Shown: positions 8,220-16,436 of the stretch, piece after piece
Position numbering within the stretch: position 1 is the first letter of the stretch
Layout: each line of letters opens with the position of its first letter
Source of the DNA: Deltaproteobacteria bacterium UBA6967
Lineage (GTDB): Bacteria > SAR324 > NAC60-12
Length of the DNA: 39,389 nucleotides
Direction of reading: 5' to 3'
Assembly: GCA_002450295.1 (NCBI GenBank)
Contig: DJYX01000059.1
Coordinates: 1,939-41,327, forward strand
Made by a program: the position numbers and the translations under genes
Notes under the pieces: model-generated
The model's input: the letters and a program-made list of their open reading frames with translations, nothing else
The model's database searches: none
Told to the model about the DNA's origin: nothing

Positions 8220-9134
8220 ATGCTGAACCACTCGTTTAAGATTCTTGATGGAGGGATGGGCCAAGAACTCGTGAAAAGAGCCCGTCACAAACTTACTCCA
8301 CTTTGGTCTGCTGATGTCTTGAGAGATCATCCTGACTTGGTGGTAGATGTTCATCGCGATTTCATCAAAGCCGGTGCGGATGTAATCACACTGAGTTCCT
8401 ATGCCGCCACACCCACTCGGCTCGCTAAATACAACAGACAAGATGAATTTAAAGTCTTGCAAGAAGCTGCAATTAACGCAGCAAGACAAGCTTGTGATGA
8501 TATTAAGCAATCTCCCTTAATCGCTGGTACTCTCCCACCTCTTCCAGGTAGTTATCGACCGTCAGAACGCTTAACTTCTCAGTCTTCTCAAGAAGAATAT
8601 CAGCAGATCGCAGAGCAACAATACAAACACGTTGACCTATTTTTATGTGAGACAATGGCTTCTATTGAAGAAGCTTGTATTAGTACATCTGTAGCTATGA
8701 AGTCAGGTCTACCCGTCTGGACTTCCCTCACCGTCAATGAAACAAATGGTTCATATTTACGATCTGGTGAGCCGATCAATGAAGCTGCTAAAGCAGTCCT
8801 TGCCGAGGGAGCAAGTGCTCTGTTGATCAACTGTTCACCACCTGAAGCAACCTCACAGGCTCTGGGTGAATTAGCTCTCCTCGCAGATACTTTTGGAGCG
8901 TATGCCAATGGTTTTGTTTCAGTGGAACCTTATCAGGGTCACGCCACTGTTGACGTATTGAAGTCCAGAGAGGAAATCAACCCTCAAACTTATGCTGAGT
9001 TTGCGAAAGAATGGCTTTCGAAGGGAGCTACGATTCTAGGAGGGTGCTGTGAGATTGGCCCAGAACATATCTCAGAGATCTACAGTCTCAGAGAGAATAT
9101 TCTGAATTCAAACACTATTAAAAGTAATAACTAA
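8220..9134 (+). CDS. Homocysteine S-methyltransferase family protein
   Basis: 304 residues, the size of the stand-alone BHMT/MmuM-type zinc methyltransferases that move a methyl group to homocysteine to make methionine. It has the N-terminal ILDGGMGQEL motif. The three zinc cysteines are Cys205 (LLINCSPPEA) and Cys276-Cys277 (GGCCEIGPEHI). A TIM-barrel fold is expected. The methyl donor (S-methylmethionine, betaine or another) cannot be told from sequence. The gene lies 36 nt after the pentapeptide gene but no ribosome-binding site is evident, so an operon is possible but not shown. Confidence 0.9.
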   Translation: MLNHSFKILDGGMGQELVKRARHKLTPLWSADVLRDHPDLVVDVHRDFIKAGADVITLSSYAATPTRLAKYNRQDEFKVLQEAAINAARQACDDIKQSPLIAGTLPPLPGSYRPSERLTSQSSQEEYQQIAEQQYKHVDLFLCETMASIEEACISTSVAMKSGLPVWTSLTVNETNGSYLRSGEPINEAAKAVLAEGASALLINCSPPEATSQALGELALLADTFGAYANGFVSVEPYQGHATVDVLKSREEINPQTYAEFAKEWLSKGATILGGCCEIGPEHISEIYSLRENILNSNTIKSNN

Positions 9135-9331
9135 TTTACTGATGTTGGAATTAGACCTCGAGTCCCATATCTAAGAATCCCAGACCCCATCACCTCCGCT
9201 GATGCGACCTACCTCTTTCGAAATTCACTGACACTTCCAATCTGCCGTGAAGGCTCTAGTGTCTATAAATGCTTATACTTATTGAAGATAAAATAATTCT
9301 CAGCGATTTAGATCAGTTGTTCTTGATTGGA

Positions 9332-9337
9332 TATAAT
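9332..9337 (+). promoter_or_regulatory. Possible -10 element for the channel gene
   Basis: A consensus TATAAT lies 62 nt before the channel ATG in a 265-nt spacer. No good -35 sits at 16-18 nt upstream, so this is a weak call. Confidence 0.3.
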
Positions 9338-9399
9338 TTCACAGATAATGTTTTCTGATCTCAACTGATTTCGAAAATAACATTTTTCATTGCATCCCC

Positions 9400-10983
9400 A
9401 TGATCGATCGATTGAAGAATCCTTTAGACCTCGTCATCTGTCTGAAGATGTTGAACGTCATCTCATTGTCTGACCATGAATCAGAGAAAAGAATTGATAA
9501 GATTGTCTCCAAGCACCTTGGCGATCGCCACGGGGAATATTCCAAGCAAGCAAATCAACAACTAATCAATCTGACTGATGGTCAAAAAGTTAAACTGACT
9601 CGCGAATGCTTGGATCGCTTGCAGGGAGAGGAGGATGCAGCAAAAAAAGAAATTCTTCTAATGTTTGAGGAAATCATTTTTGCGGATGATGAAGTACTTT
9701 CTTCGGAAAGGAAATTCTATGATCTCGCCAAAAGTTTGCTCCAGGTTAATACCTATGAGATTGAGCCAAGTGTTGAATTATTCGAGTACCTGAATGTTTT
9801 GAACTATGTTTCTAGCTCTGATTTTGCCAGCATCGACGAATTTGCCGAGATCTGGATCAAGTACATGGGTCCAGATATTAGAGTCTATTACAATGAGGCC
9901 TACCAAAACCTTAAAGACCTTGACCTGGAGAGCCAGATTCAGAAAGTGGGTGGGAATCTCAGAAAACTAAACAACATCGATGATCAACAAAAAATCAGCA
10001 TTCGAACAATGGTCGAGGAAATTATCTTCTCGGATGATGAATTCACTGATGAGGAAAAAATCGTCTACGAATTGCTGCTAGAGAATCTTGGGGTCGAGCC
10101 AGGTATAGGGTATGACCAACCCACAGCGAATCCCCTTCGTTGGCTGAGCAATATTGAGCAAAGCCAATGGTTTCAAAACTCCATAAATTTGTTCATCGTT
10201 TTGACCGGAGTTGTGGTGGGTCTAGAAACCAGTGAAGCATTGGTTTCGGATTATCCCACCTTGTTTTATTCAATAGACACAGTCATCAAGTATATTTTTC
10301 TCGTCGAAATTCTTATTCGTTTCTTACCAAAATGGAACAAGCCTTTCGCCTTCTTTTCCGATGGATGGAACGTCTTTGATAGCCTCCTTGTCGTTGGATC
10401 ATTCCTACCTTTTGGGTCTTATCCATTCATCCTCAGGGTCATCAGACTCTTACGCTTCGCAAGAATCTTCCGCCAAGTTCCTCAACTTAGAATCATTGTC
10501 ATTTCATTGCTTCAGAGTACCAAACCCATTGGCTTTGTGGGAATTTTGCTCTTACTCTTGATTTATATTTACGGGGTGATTGGCACCACAGTTTTTTCAA
10601 AAAATGACCCCATCCATTTCGGCGATCTCCCAATCAGCATGGTGTCATTATTTCGAGCCGCTACTTTTGAGGACTGGACCGACCTGATGTACATTCAAAT
10701 GTACAGTTGTGCTGAGTATGGATATGGGGACAACCAAGAGTTGTGTATAAACCCAGCAAAAATGCCGCTGACAGCAGTGTTCTATTTTATTAGCTTCATC
10801 ATCATCAGCGGTCTAGTAATTTTAAATCTAGTCATCGGGGTCATCATCCAAAGCATGACTCAAGCAAAGGGGAGTCTTGAGAAAGACGAGGAACTCCGAA
10901 AGACCATCAAGAATATTGATTTTATTGTTAAGAAAGTCAGAGCGCGGAAGTTTGAGGAAATGCTCGATACAAATGATTCTTAA
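9400..10983 (+). CDS. Voltage-gated cation channel with N-terminal tandem TerB-like domains
   Basis: 527 residues, about twice a normal bacterial Nav subunit. Residues 1-235 are soluble and contain two related acidic helical repeats with the core FEEIIFADDEV (89-99) and VEEIIFSDDEF (205-215), as in TerB-like metal-binding domains. The channel follows: S1 about 258-275, S2 288-308, S3 324-338, S4 with five arginines at i+3 (346, 349, 352, 355, 358), S5 375-400, pore and filter TFEDWTD (422-428), S6 456-485, then a charged helix. The filter keeps the Nav Glu (424) but has Asp425 and Asp428, positions where Asp favours Ca2+ in engineered channels. Cys437 and Cys449 in the outer loop could form a disulfide. 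One repeat per chain implies a tetramer. No ribosome-binding site is visible. Confidence 0.9.
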   Translation: MIDRLKNPLDLVICLKMLNVISLSDHESEKRIDKIVSKHLGDRHGEYSKQANQQLINLTDGQKVKLTRECLDRLQGEEDAAKKEILLMFEEIIFADDEVLSSERKFYDLAKSLLQVNTYEIEPSVELFEYLNVLNYVSSSDFASIDEFAEIWIKYMGPDIRVYYNEAYQNLKDLDLESQIQKVGGNLRKLNNIDDQQKISIRTMVEEIIFSDDEFTDEEKIVYELLLENLGVEPGIGYDQPTANPLRWLSNIEQSQWFQNSINLFIVLTGVVVGLETSEALVSDYPTLFYSIDTVIKYIFLVEILIRFLPKWNKPFAFFSDGWNVFDSLLVVGSFLPFGSYPFILRVIRLLRFARIFRQVPQLRIIVISLLQSTKPIGFVGILLLLLIYIYGVIGTTVFSKNDPIHFGDLPISMVSLFRAATFEDWTDLMYIQMYSCAEYGYGDNQELCINPAKMPLTAVFYFISFIIISGLVILNLVIGVIIQSMTQAKGSLEKDEELRKTIKNIDFIVKKVRARKFEEMLDTNDS

Positions 10984-11322
10984 GTTTAATCAAAATTTTA
11001 TTAAAACCATGATTTCATAGACAATCTGTTATATTTTTGAGAAAAAAGATTGCTGCATCTGATCCAGTGTTTGCTTTCGAAAGAGGGGTTTCTTCCCATT
11101 AGATTGGCACAGTAAGTTCCTGACTCTGCAGGAACTTTCTTTTCATTAACCGAATAATGGTTTCTTAGCTAATTTTGGAACTTACCTTGCCATTAGCTAC
11201 CTTTTAATTGACATTTTTATCTCATTACCTGTATTTCCAGTACATTTCAAATAGTTTGGCTTCCAAATTTGCTGAGTGGCATTGAGCAATCGCCCCTAAT
11301 TCTTTTTTCAGGAGTAAAATAT
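10984..11322. other. Spacer after the channel gene
   Basis: 339 nt of AT-rich sequence. It holds the terminator at 11114-11143 and presumably the promoter of the microprotein and cupin genes. A 79-codon minus-strand frame covering 11225-11464 is judged spurious because it is antisense to the better-supported microprotein. Confidence 0.5.
11114..11143 (+). terminator. Rho-independent terminator
   Basis: Perfect 9-bp stem (AAGTTCCTG / CAGGAACTT), a 6-nt loop and a TCTTTT tail, 130 nt downstream of the channel stop. It separates the channel transcript from the microprotein and cupin. Confidence 0.75.
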
Positions 11323-11412
11323 ATGAATCCCACTTCCTATTCTTTAATTTTGGTCTTGGTTCTCTACGTAGTTGTTTTCGCTTGGCTTGTGAACTCCTAT
11401 GGAGTGATTTAG
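11323..11412 (+). CDS. 29-residue single-helix membrane microprotein
   Basis: A short frame with good translation signals: GGAG at 11311-11314, an 8-nt spacer, then ATG. The product starts MNPTSYS and continues as one very hydrophobic helix (LILVLVLYVVVFAWLV) ending NSYGVI. This is the layout of known bacterial membrane microproteins that bind larger membrane partners. It lies 340 nt after the ion channel, past a terminator, and 136 nt before the cupin, so it probably has its own transcript or is the leader of the cupin's. No family recognised. Support comes from the ribosome-binding site and composition only; the frame is too short for coding statistics. Confidence 0.5.
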   Translation: MNPTSYSLILVLVLYVVVFAWLVNSYGVI

Positions 11413-11548
11413 ATCCTTGTATATTCTTGCTTAACTGAATTTTTATTTGTATGCTTGCCTTCAACCTGCTAGAAGGTTTTTATTCCAAGTCCACGGGATC
11501 ATGTTTATTCCGCAATTCTTCACATAACATATTAATTTAGGTGTATCC

Positions 11549-11899
11549 ATGGCTTCCATTGAGGTAAAAAATTTCGCCAACAATGCGGACGAGCTCAGCA
11601 CTCCAAGCAACGCAAGGGTTGAGACGGTTAATGTCGGTGGTCAAAGAGTCATAAAACTAACAGTGCAACCAGGTTGGAAGTGGTCGAAAGATATCAAACC
11701 AGTTGTTGGCACTGAAAGCTGCCAAGCCAAGCACATTGGGGTAATTGTTTCTGGGACAGTAACTTGTCGTCACAACGATGGAACTGAGGTGACTTATTCG
11801 GGTGGAGACGCCTATGCGATCCAGCCTGGACACGATGCATGGGTTGTGGGTGATCAACCAGCTGTTGCCTATGAATTCCACGGAGCTTGGGGAGACTAA
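11549..11899 (+). CDS. Small single-domain cupin
   Basis: 116 residues, essentially one cupin beta-barrel. Recognisable parts are VQPGWKWSKDI (motif-1 start), a His in CQAKHIGVIVSGTVTCRHNDG, and GGDAYAIQPGHDAWVVG (motif-2 region). Metal ligands are incomplete compared with enzymatic cupins, so a binding or isomerase-like role is as likely as an oxygenase one. AGGTG just before the ATG supports the start. It is followed by a candidate terminator. The family is fairly sure, the function is unknown. Confidence 0.85.
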   Translation: MASIEVKNFANNADELSTPSNARVETVNVGGQRVIKLTVQPGWKWSKDIKPVVGTESCQAKHIGVIVSGTVTCRHNDGTEVTYSGGDAYAIQPGHDAWVVGDQPAVAYEFHGAWGD

Positions 11900-11934
11900 G
11901 AGTTCATCAGCACTAAAAAATAATATTTTTTTCC

Positions 11935-11961
11935 AACCTCAGCCGCAAAAAGGCTGGGGTT
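11935..11961 (+). terminator. Candidate terminator after the cupin gene
   Basis: Stem AACCTCAGCC / GGCTGGGGTT (10 bp with one G-T wobble) around loop GCAAAAA, 36 nt after the cupin stop. Only a modest T-rich tail follows (ACTCTTCATTTAT). The stem is strong. Confidence 0.6.
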
Positions 11962-12150
11962 ACTCTTCATTTATCTCCCTCACAGTTCTTCCCAAATAGT
12001 CCCACTGCTTTTCTAATTAAATTTCTGAAACTAGAACTTGGACATGAAAAAATAAATGTTCGTGTGTTGAATGAATTGTTCTGGATTCAGAATTGCTTAG
12101 AATCATAGAGACATGAGTGTCTTTCAAAGGTTTTAGCGGGGGGCTAGTTT

Positions 12151-12372
12151 ATGGTCGTTTGGTTAATTCTACTTGGTGGAGCCTTCACCATTTTGATTTT
12201 ATTCCGACAAAGAAGGGTGGAAAGCGAAGCTTTGGAGATTCCTTCGGCGATGGTAATGCTCTTTCATCCAACGAAAGGGGAAGGAGACCTTACTCTCTGT
12301 GGAGCAGTGATTTTATACTCCTTTTCCCGAGTCGTTCTGGAGTTGTTTGAAATTGTGAGAAACGTATTTTAG
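12151..12372 (+). CDS. Possible small membrane protein
   Basis: 73 codons from an ATG with a G-rich stretch (GCGGGGGG) 7 nt upstream. The N-terminus is a good membrane helix (MVVWLILLGGAFTILILF) followed by a basic turn (RQRR). A second hydrophobic stretch (LCGAVILYSFSRVVLELF) lies near the C-terminus, suggesting a two-helix hairpin. No family recognised. A second frame, 12117-12350, overlaps it but is not hydrophobic or otherwise protein-like. It could be a chance frame. Confidence 0.4.
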   Translation: MVVWLILLGGAFTILILFRQRRVESEALEIPSAMVMLFHPTKGEGDLTLCGAVILYSFSRVVLELFEIVRNVF

Positions 12373-12490
12373 TCGAGGGATTATGCTAAAGACATCTCTG
12401 CAAACTTAATTAGAACCCATCAATATTCCCTTCGAATATTTAGGCCGCTAAAGGCAGCGGTTCAACAAGATCCTCCTGCAAATTATTCAA

Positions 12491-14161
12491 CTAGACACCG
12501 GAACGAAGATCAGCAATAGTCTTCGTTGGGGTGATCGCCTCGACACTGACTATTAATTCAAGCAGAGCCCCAGTTTTTGACTCAGATGCCTGTTCGAAGG
12601 CCTCTGCAAAATCCTCCGTTTGCCTAACACAAAAACCCTTCATTCCAAAAGCTTCTGCAACAGCAGCAAAATCGGGATTGTGCAGATTCGTTCCAGAAAC
12701 TCTACTTGGATACTTCCTCTCCTGATGCATCCGAATAGTTCCATACGCTCCATTGTTTAAAACTAAAATTACCATTCTAGCGCCATGCTGAACAGCTGTG
12801 CCGAGTTCAGCCAATCCCATCTGTAGATCGCCATCACCAGCAAAGCAGACGACCTGCCGATCACGATAGGCGAGAGCCGCAGCGATTGCTGCTGGCAGTC
12901 CATAGCCCATAGCCCCACTCTGTGGCGCCAGCAACCTATGTCTTGGACCAAAGCAAAAGTGTTTATTTGGCCAAAATGCGAAATTACCTGCCCCGTTGGT
13001 TAAGATGGCGTCTGGCTCTAGCCGATCTTGCAGGATCTTCATCACTGCTGACATGTCCACAGGGCTGTTTTGTGGAGGAGCTATCAAGGATGAAAGATAG
13101 TCGGAATGGCCCTTAGCAATCCACGTCGTTCTGTGGTAAAGATTTTTACCGCTAATTTCCAAGCTCTCAAGAAACTGCGCAAACTGGTTTGGGTTTGCAT
13201 GAAAGCTAAGATGAGGCTGATATATTTTGCCGATTTCTCGGTCTGAGGCGTGAACGTGAATCAATTTCTGACGAGGATAAGGCGCTTCCAAGAGTGACCA
13301 AGATTGCGTAGCAGCCTCACCCAGGCGTGCATTGATAGCCAAAATCACATCTGAATTTTTTATCATCTCAGCGAGGTGAACTGCCATTCCAACACCGGCG
13401 TCTCCAACATACACTGGGCTATTGTTATCAATGAGGTCGTGATAGCGAAAAATTGCTGAAACAGGAAAGTTATGAAGCTCTGCAAACTTCTGCAAAGCGG
13501 ATTTGCCCACTTCTTTCCAGCCTCCTCCCCCAATAAGGATCAGCGGTCGCTCCGCCTCGTTCAGAATACCTGTTAGAGCTTCTGCTTGAGATAGATCAAC
13601 CCCAGCCTCAGCTAATTTAATTGGTTGACAAGGTTCGACAGACGTTTGAGTGGTCAACATGTCTTCGGGTAGTCCAATCACGACTGGTCCTGGCCGACCA
13701 GATAAGGCAAGGCGCCACGCACGGCTAACGATCTCTGGAATGCGCTCAGCGTTGTCAATCTCGGTAGCCCATTTGGCCAATGGACCAAAGAAAGCCCGAT
13801 AATCCACTTCCTGAAAAGCCTCTCGGTCTTTCTGATCAACGCCAACCTGCCCTACGAATAGAATCATTGGAGAGCTGTCTTGACGAGCAGAATGAACACC
13901 GATTGAGCCATTGGTTGCTCCTGGCCCCCGAGTCACAAAACAGATCCCTGGCATACCAGTCAGCTTGCCCGACGCACATGCTGCAAAACTGGCTGCCCCT
14001 TCCTGTCGGCAAAGGGTGAATTGAATGTCAGCATCATGAAGAGCATCCAATACCGCCAGGTAGGATTCCCCAGGAACTCCAAAGCTATTTTTTACACCAA
14101 GATTTTGTAGACTCTGGACAAGGAGCTGAGCACCAGTAAGCCCTTCATTGTTTTCCATCAT
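12491..14161 (-). CDS. ThDP-dependent acetolactate-synthase-like enzyme
   Basis: 556 residues with the three-domain layout of the POX/AHAS family. The cofactor-activating Glu54 is in RQEGAASFA. The ThDP/Mg2+ motif runs from GDGD (442-445) to NN (469-470), followed by GAYGTI. The N-terminal GVPGESYLAVLDAL and RGPGATNGSIGVHSA segments are also typical. Enzymes of this group decarboxylate a 2-oxo acid or transfer its two-carbon unit. No small regulatory ilvN-type subunit lies beside it, so it is more likely catabolic than a biosynthetic IlvB. It is divergent from the glutathione transferase and separated from it by a 234-nt spacer. The start is ATG-ATG; I used the first. Substrate not assigned. 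Confidence 0.9.
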   Translation of the reverse strand: MMENNEGLTGAQLLVQSLQNLGVKNSFGVPGESYLAVLDALHDADIQFTLCRQEGAASFAACASGKLTGMPGICFVTRGPGATNGSIGVHSARQDSSPMILFVGQVGVDQKDREAFQEVDYRAFFGPLAKWATEIDNAERIPEIVSRAWRLALSGRPGPVVIGLPEDMLTTQTSVEPCQPIKLAEAGVDLSQAEALTGILNEAERPLILIGGGGWKEVGKSALQKFAELHNFPVSAIFRYHDLIDNNSPVYVGDAGVGMAVHLAEMIKNSDVILAINARLGEAATQSWSLLEAPYPRQKLIHVHASDREIGKIYQPHLSFHANPNQFAQFLESLEISGKNLYHRTTWIAKGHSDYLSSLIAPPQNSPVDMSAVMKILQDRLEPDAILTNGAGNFAFWPNKHFCFGPRHRLLAPQSGAMGYGLPAAIAAALAYRDRQVVCFAGDGDLQMGLAELGTAVQHGARMVILVLNNGAYGTIRMHQERKYPSRVSGTNLHNPDFAAVAEAFGMKGFCVRQTEDFAEAFEQASESKTGALLELIVSVEAITPTKTIADLRSGV

Positions 14162-14189
14162 TCAACCTAAAAATACTGATCTTATTAAT

Positions 14190-14348
14190 CTAATTATCTT
14201 TTCGATGATCATTTGAGCCAATCTTTTCATTCCGCAAAATTCTTTGCTCGGAGGATCTACCTTTGAACTGAGCTAATGCTTCCATAATTTCCTCAATCAC
14301 TCTCTTGACGAATGAAAGGCGAAGAGTAATATCCATCCGGTGTTTCAT
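14190..14348 (-). CDS. Possible 52-residue leader ORF upstream of the ThDP enzyme
   Basis: An ATG-initiated 53-codon frame on the same strand as the ThDP-enzyme gene, ending 28 nt before it. The product is basic and partly amphipathic (RVIEEIMEALAQFKGRSSEQRI). There is no strong Shine-Dalgarno; GAGAG lies about 10 nt upstream of the ATG. No family recognised. It occupies most of an otherwise empty spacer that must also contain two divergent promoters, which argues against it. Confidence 0.25.
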   Translation of the reverse strand: MKHRMDITLRLSFVKRVIEEIMEALAQFKGRSSEQRILRNEKIGSNDHRKDN

Positions 14349-14395
14349 CAAGTTTCGTCTCTCGATTACTTAATCATATTGGAAAGTCAAATCGT

Positions 14396-15061
14396 ATGCA
14401 GTTGAGATTTATTTACACAAACATGCCTTTTTGGAGAGCTGAAGTTGGTAGAATCACCCTCTTTATTGGAGACGTGGAATTCGAGGATTTACGAATAGAT
14501 CGAGAAGAGTTCCTCAGGGCAAAGGAGTCCGGAAAATTAGATGATGGCACCGTCATGCCTTTCCATCAAATGCCAGTTCTTGTAGTAGACGGAACATCGA
14601 TCGCCCAAACAGGTGGCATCGCAAGATTTTGTGGAAAATTATCAGGGCTTTACCCAACTGATGATCACCTCAAGGCTGCGCAAATCGATCAGTTTATCGA
14701 TTTTGCTACTGATTTGAACACAATGGTTTCCAGTACAAACCAAATCCAGGATGAAGACCAAAAATTGGCTACGCGGTTAGAATTGGCAAATGGTCCCCTG
14801 AAAAGGAAATTAGGCATGTTAGAGCGTTTGATTCAAGAGGGATCAGATTGGATTGTTCCTACTTCGATCAGCATAGCAGATATTGCAATTTGGCGAGTTC
14901 TGGGATGGTTTACCTCTGGATTATTGGATGGGATGCCCAAAAACCTACTCTCAGACTTTCCAAAAATTAGACACGCCTGTTTAGCTGTCGATAAACACCC
15001 TAAAGTTCAGGAATGGATTGGTCGAACCTACCCAGAAAATTATGTCAGGGGCACTTACTGA
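14396..15061 (+). CDS. Glutathione S-transferase (sigma-like)
   Basis: 221 residues with an N-terminal thioredoxin-fold half and a helical C-terminal half. MPVLVVDG holds the cis-Pro. QTGGIARFCGKLSGLYP takes the place of the usual glutathione-gripping QSxAIxRYLA helix. The start RFIYTNMPFWRAEVGR parallels the sigma-class opening (Tyr, then RAExxR), so Tyr7 is the likely thiol activator. It should conjugate or isomerise an electrophile in the cytoplasm. GGAAAG lies 9 nt before the ATG. The 53-residue ORF and oxidoreductase follow within 13 nt and by overlap, suggesting one transcript and a role in the same catabolic step. Confidence 0.88.
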   Translation: MQLRFIYTNMPFWRAEVGRITLFIGDVEFEDLRIDREEFLRAKESGKLDDGTVMPFHQMPVLVVDGTSIAQTGGIARFCGKLSGLYPTDDHLKAAQIDQFIDFATDLNTMVSSTNQIQDEDQKLATRLELANGPLKRKLGMLERLIQEGSDWIVPTSISIADIAIWRVLGWFTSGLLDGMPKNLLSDFPKIRHACLAVDKHPKVQEWIGRTYPENYVRGTY

Positions 15062-15073
15062 CTGGGGTAAACG

Positions 15074-15235
15074 ATGATTGTTTCTTCTGAGCCATTGAAT
15101 AAGGATTATCGCTGGCAGGATGTTCCACTAAATACGATGCTTGTGCTAGATCGTAGTAAGGCCCCCCATGCAGATTCAGATGAATATGTATGGACGCCTA
15201 GAATGGTCAGAATAGTTCAAAGGAGTCAGCCATGA
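15074..15235 (+). CDS. Unrecognised 53-residue ORF coupled to the oxidoreductase
   Basis: Begins 12 nt after the glutathione transferase stop with GGGGT five nt before its ATG. Its TGA overlaps the next gene's ATG (ATGA at 15232-15235), the usual sign of translational coupling. The product begins MIVSSEPLNKDYRWQDVP and contains DSDEYVWTPRMVRIVQR. I do not recognise a family; the aromatic and charged mix looks like part of a folded beta domain, possibly a cupin-like remnant. The position and overlap are the main support. Confidence 0.5.
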   Translation: MIVSSEPLNKDYRWQDVPLNTMLVLDRSKAPHADSDEYVWTPRMVRIVQRSQP

Positions 15236-16329
15236 GTTCAAAGACGATTCGAGTAGCCCTAATCGGGGTGGGTGGTGTCTGTACCCACGTCCACTATCCT
15301 GGTTTTTCGCGCATCCCCGGAGTTGAAATTGTAGGGATCTGTGACCCAGATGCTTCACTGCGAGAGCGACGTAGCAGGGAGTGGGGAGTACAAGCTTGCT
15401 TTGAAGATGTTGATGACTTGCTCAGGGAAATGAAACCAGACGCAGTGGTGATCGCAACCCCTAACTGCACTCACAGATTGCTGATTTTGAAAGCTTTCGC
15501 TGCCGGTTCCCATGCGCTTTGTGAAAAACCACTGGGAATGAATCTTCAAGAGACCAAAGAAATTCTGGAGGCTACCCAGAAAACAAAACTTCGGCACATG
15601 ACAGCTTTCACCTATCGCTTTGTTCCTGCAATGAACTACTTACGTTATTTGGTTCACTCCGGAGCATTGGGCGAGATTCGTCACGCGAGGTTCCAACGAC
15701 TACAGGACTGGGGCGAACGAGCGATAGGCTGGCGCCAGTATTATGATCAGGCTGGTTCCGGTGAACTGGGAGATATGGGCATTCACCGGATTGATTTTGC
15801 AGAAGAGCTGCTAGGCCCCATCACTTCGTTATGCGCGCACACAAAACAATGGGCAGCTCGTGATCTCACGAACAGCGGAGAGCCATGCCCACCCCAAGAT
15901 GTTGAGGATTGGGTCGCCTGGATCGCCCAATTTGAGAATGGAACAACTGGGGTTTTTGAAATGGGAAAGCTCACCAAAGGCTTTGGTCCAAGAGGTGATC
16001 ACGATCAAGCTGAGTTGAACGGCACCAAGGCTTCTGCAGTTTATCAGCTACATAATCCCCACCAAATCCTTTTCAGTAATCGTGGAGAATCCTACCGAAT
16101 TCGACCTGTTCCAGCAGAATTTTTAAAGCGTTCTGATTCACCAAGAGATCCTAATGAGGGGGATCCTCTGATTCGGTTTAGATATGATCAAGCTTGGGAA
16201 TTTATTAGTGCCATTCGTGAGGGTAGGGAGTGCACGCCATCCTTCTATCATGGCATGCGTGCACAGGCTGTGGCGGACGCAATCTTAGCGGCTGCAGAAT
16301 CTAGAAAATGGATTGATATTAAATTTTAA
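15232..16329 (+). CDS. Gfo/Idh/MocA-family NAD(P)-dependent oxidoreductase
   Basis: 365 residues. The N-terminal Rossmann domain has GVGGVCTHVH (12-21) and an acidic residue at the end of beta-2 (CDPD). The family signature CEKPLGMN has Lys99 in EKP. The catalytic-type Asp181/His185 pair is in GDMGIHRIDF, followed by the C-terminal alpha/beta substrate domain. Members oxidise or reduce hydroxyls of sugars, inositols and related compounds. It is complete and coupled to the upstream small ORF by ATGA. Its glutathione transferase neighbour is unusual for a sugar enzyme and hints at a different substrate. An AT-rich 107-nt convergent spacer follows. Confidence 0.9.
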   Translation: MSSKTIRVALIGVGGVCTHVHYPGFSRIPGVEIVGICDPDASLRERRSREWGVQACFEDVDDLLREMKPDAVVIATPNCTHRLLILKAFAAGSHALCEKPLGMNLQETKEILEATQKTKLRHMTAFTYRFVPAMNYLRYLVHSGALGEIRHARFQRLQDWGERAIGWRQYYDQAGSGELGDMGIHRIDFAEELLGPITSLCAHTKQWAARDLTNSGEPCPPQDVEDWVAWIAQFENGTTGVFEMGKLTKGFGPRGDHDQAELNGTKASAVYQLHNPHQILFSNRGESYRIRPVPAEFLKRSDSPRDPNEGDPLIRFRYDQAWEFISAIREGRECTPSFYHGMRAQAVADAILAAAESRKWIDIKF

Positions 16330-16436
16330 ATTATTGAAAATATTTAATTAATTAATTTTTATGATTTAATATATTATAAATAAATCATTCACTTTACCAG
16401 CAACCATTGGTTCTAGTCTTCTTTCATCTGAAGCAC

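Noticed and set aside
9269..9358. 29-codon plus-strand frame before the channel gene
   Set aside because: No Shine-Dalgarno, and it spans the likely promoter of the channel.
11225..11464. 79-codon minus-strand frame downstream of the channel
   Set aside because: Very basic low-complexity product, antisense to the microprotein, which has a good ribosome-binding site.
12491..14161. Biosynthetic acetolactate synthase (ilvB) assignment
   Set aside because: No ilvN-type small subunit or ilvC neighbour; the family is shared with many catabolic ThDP enzymes.
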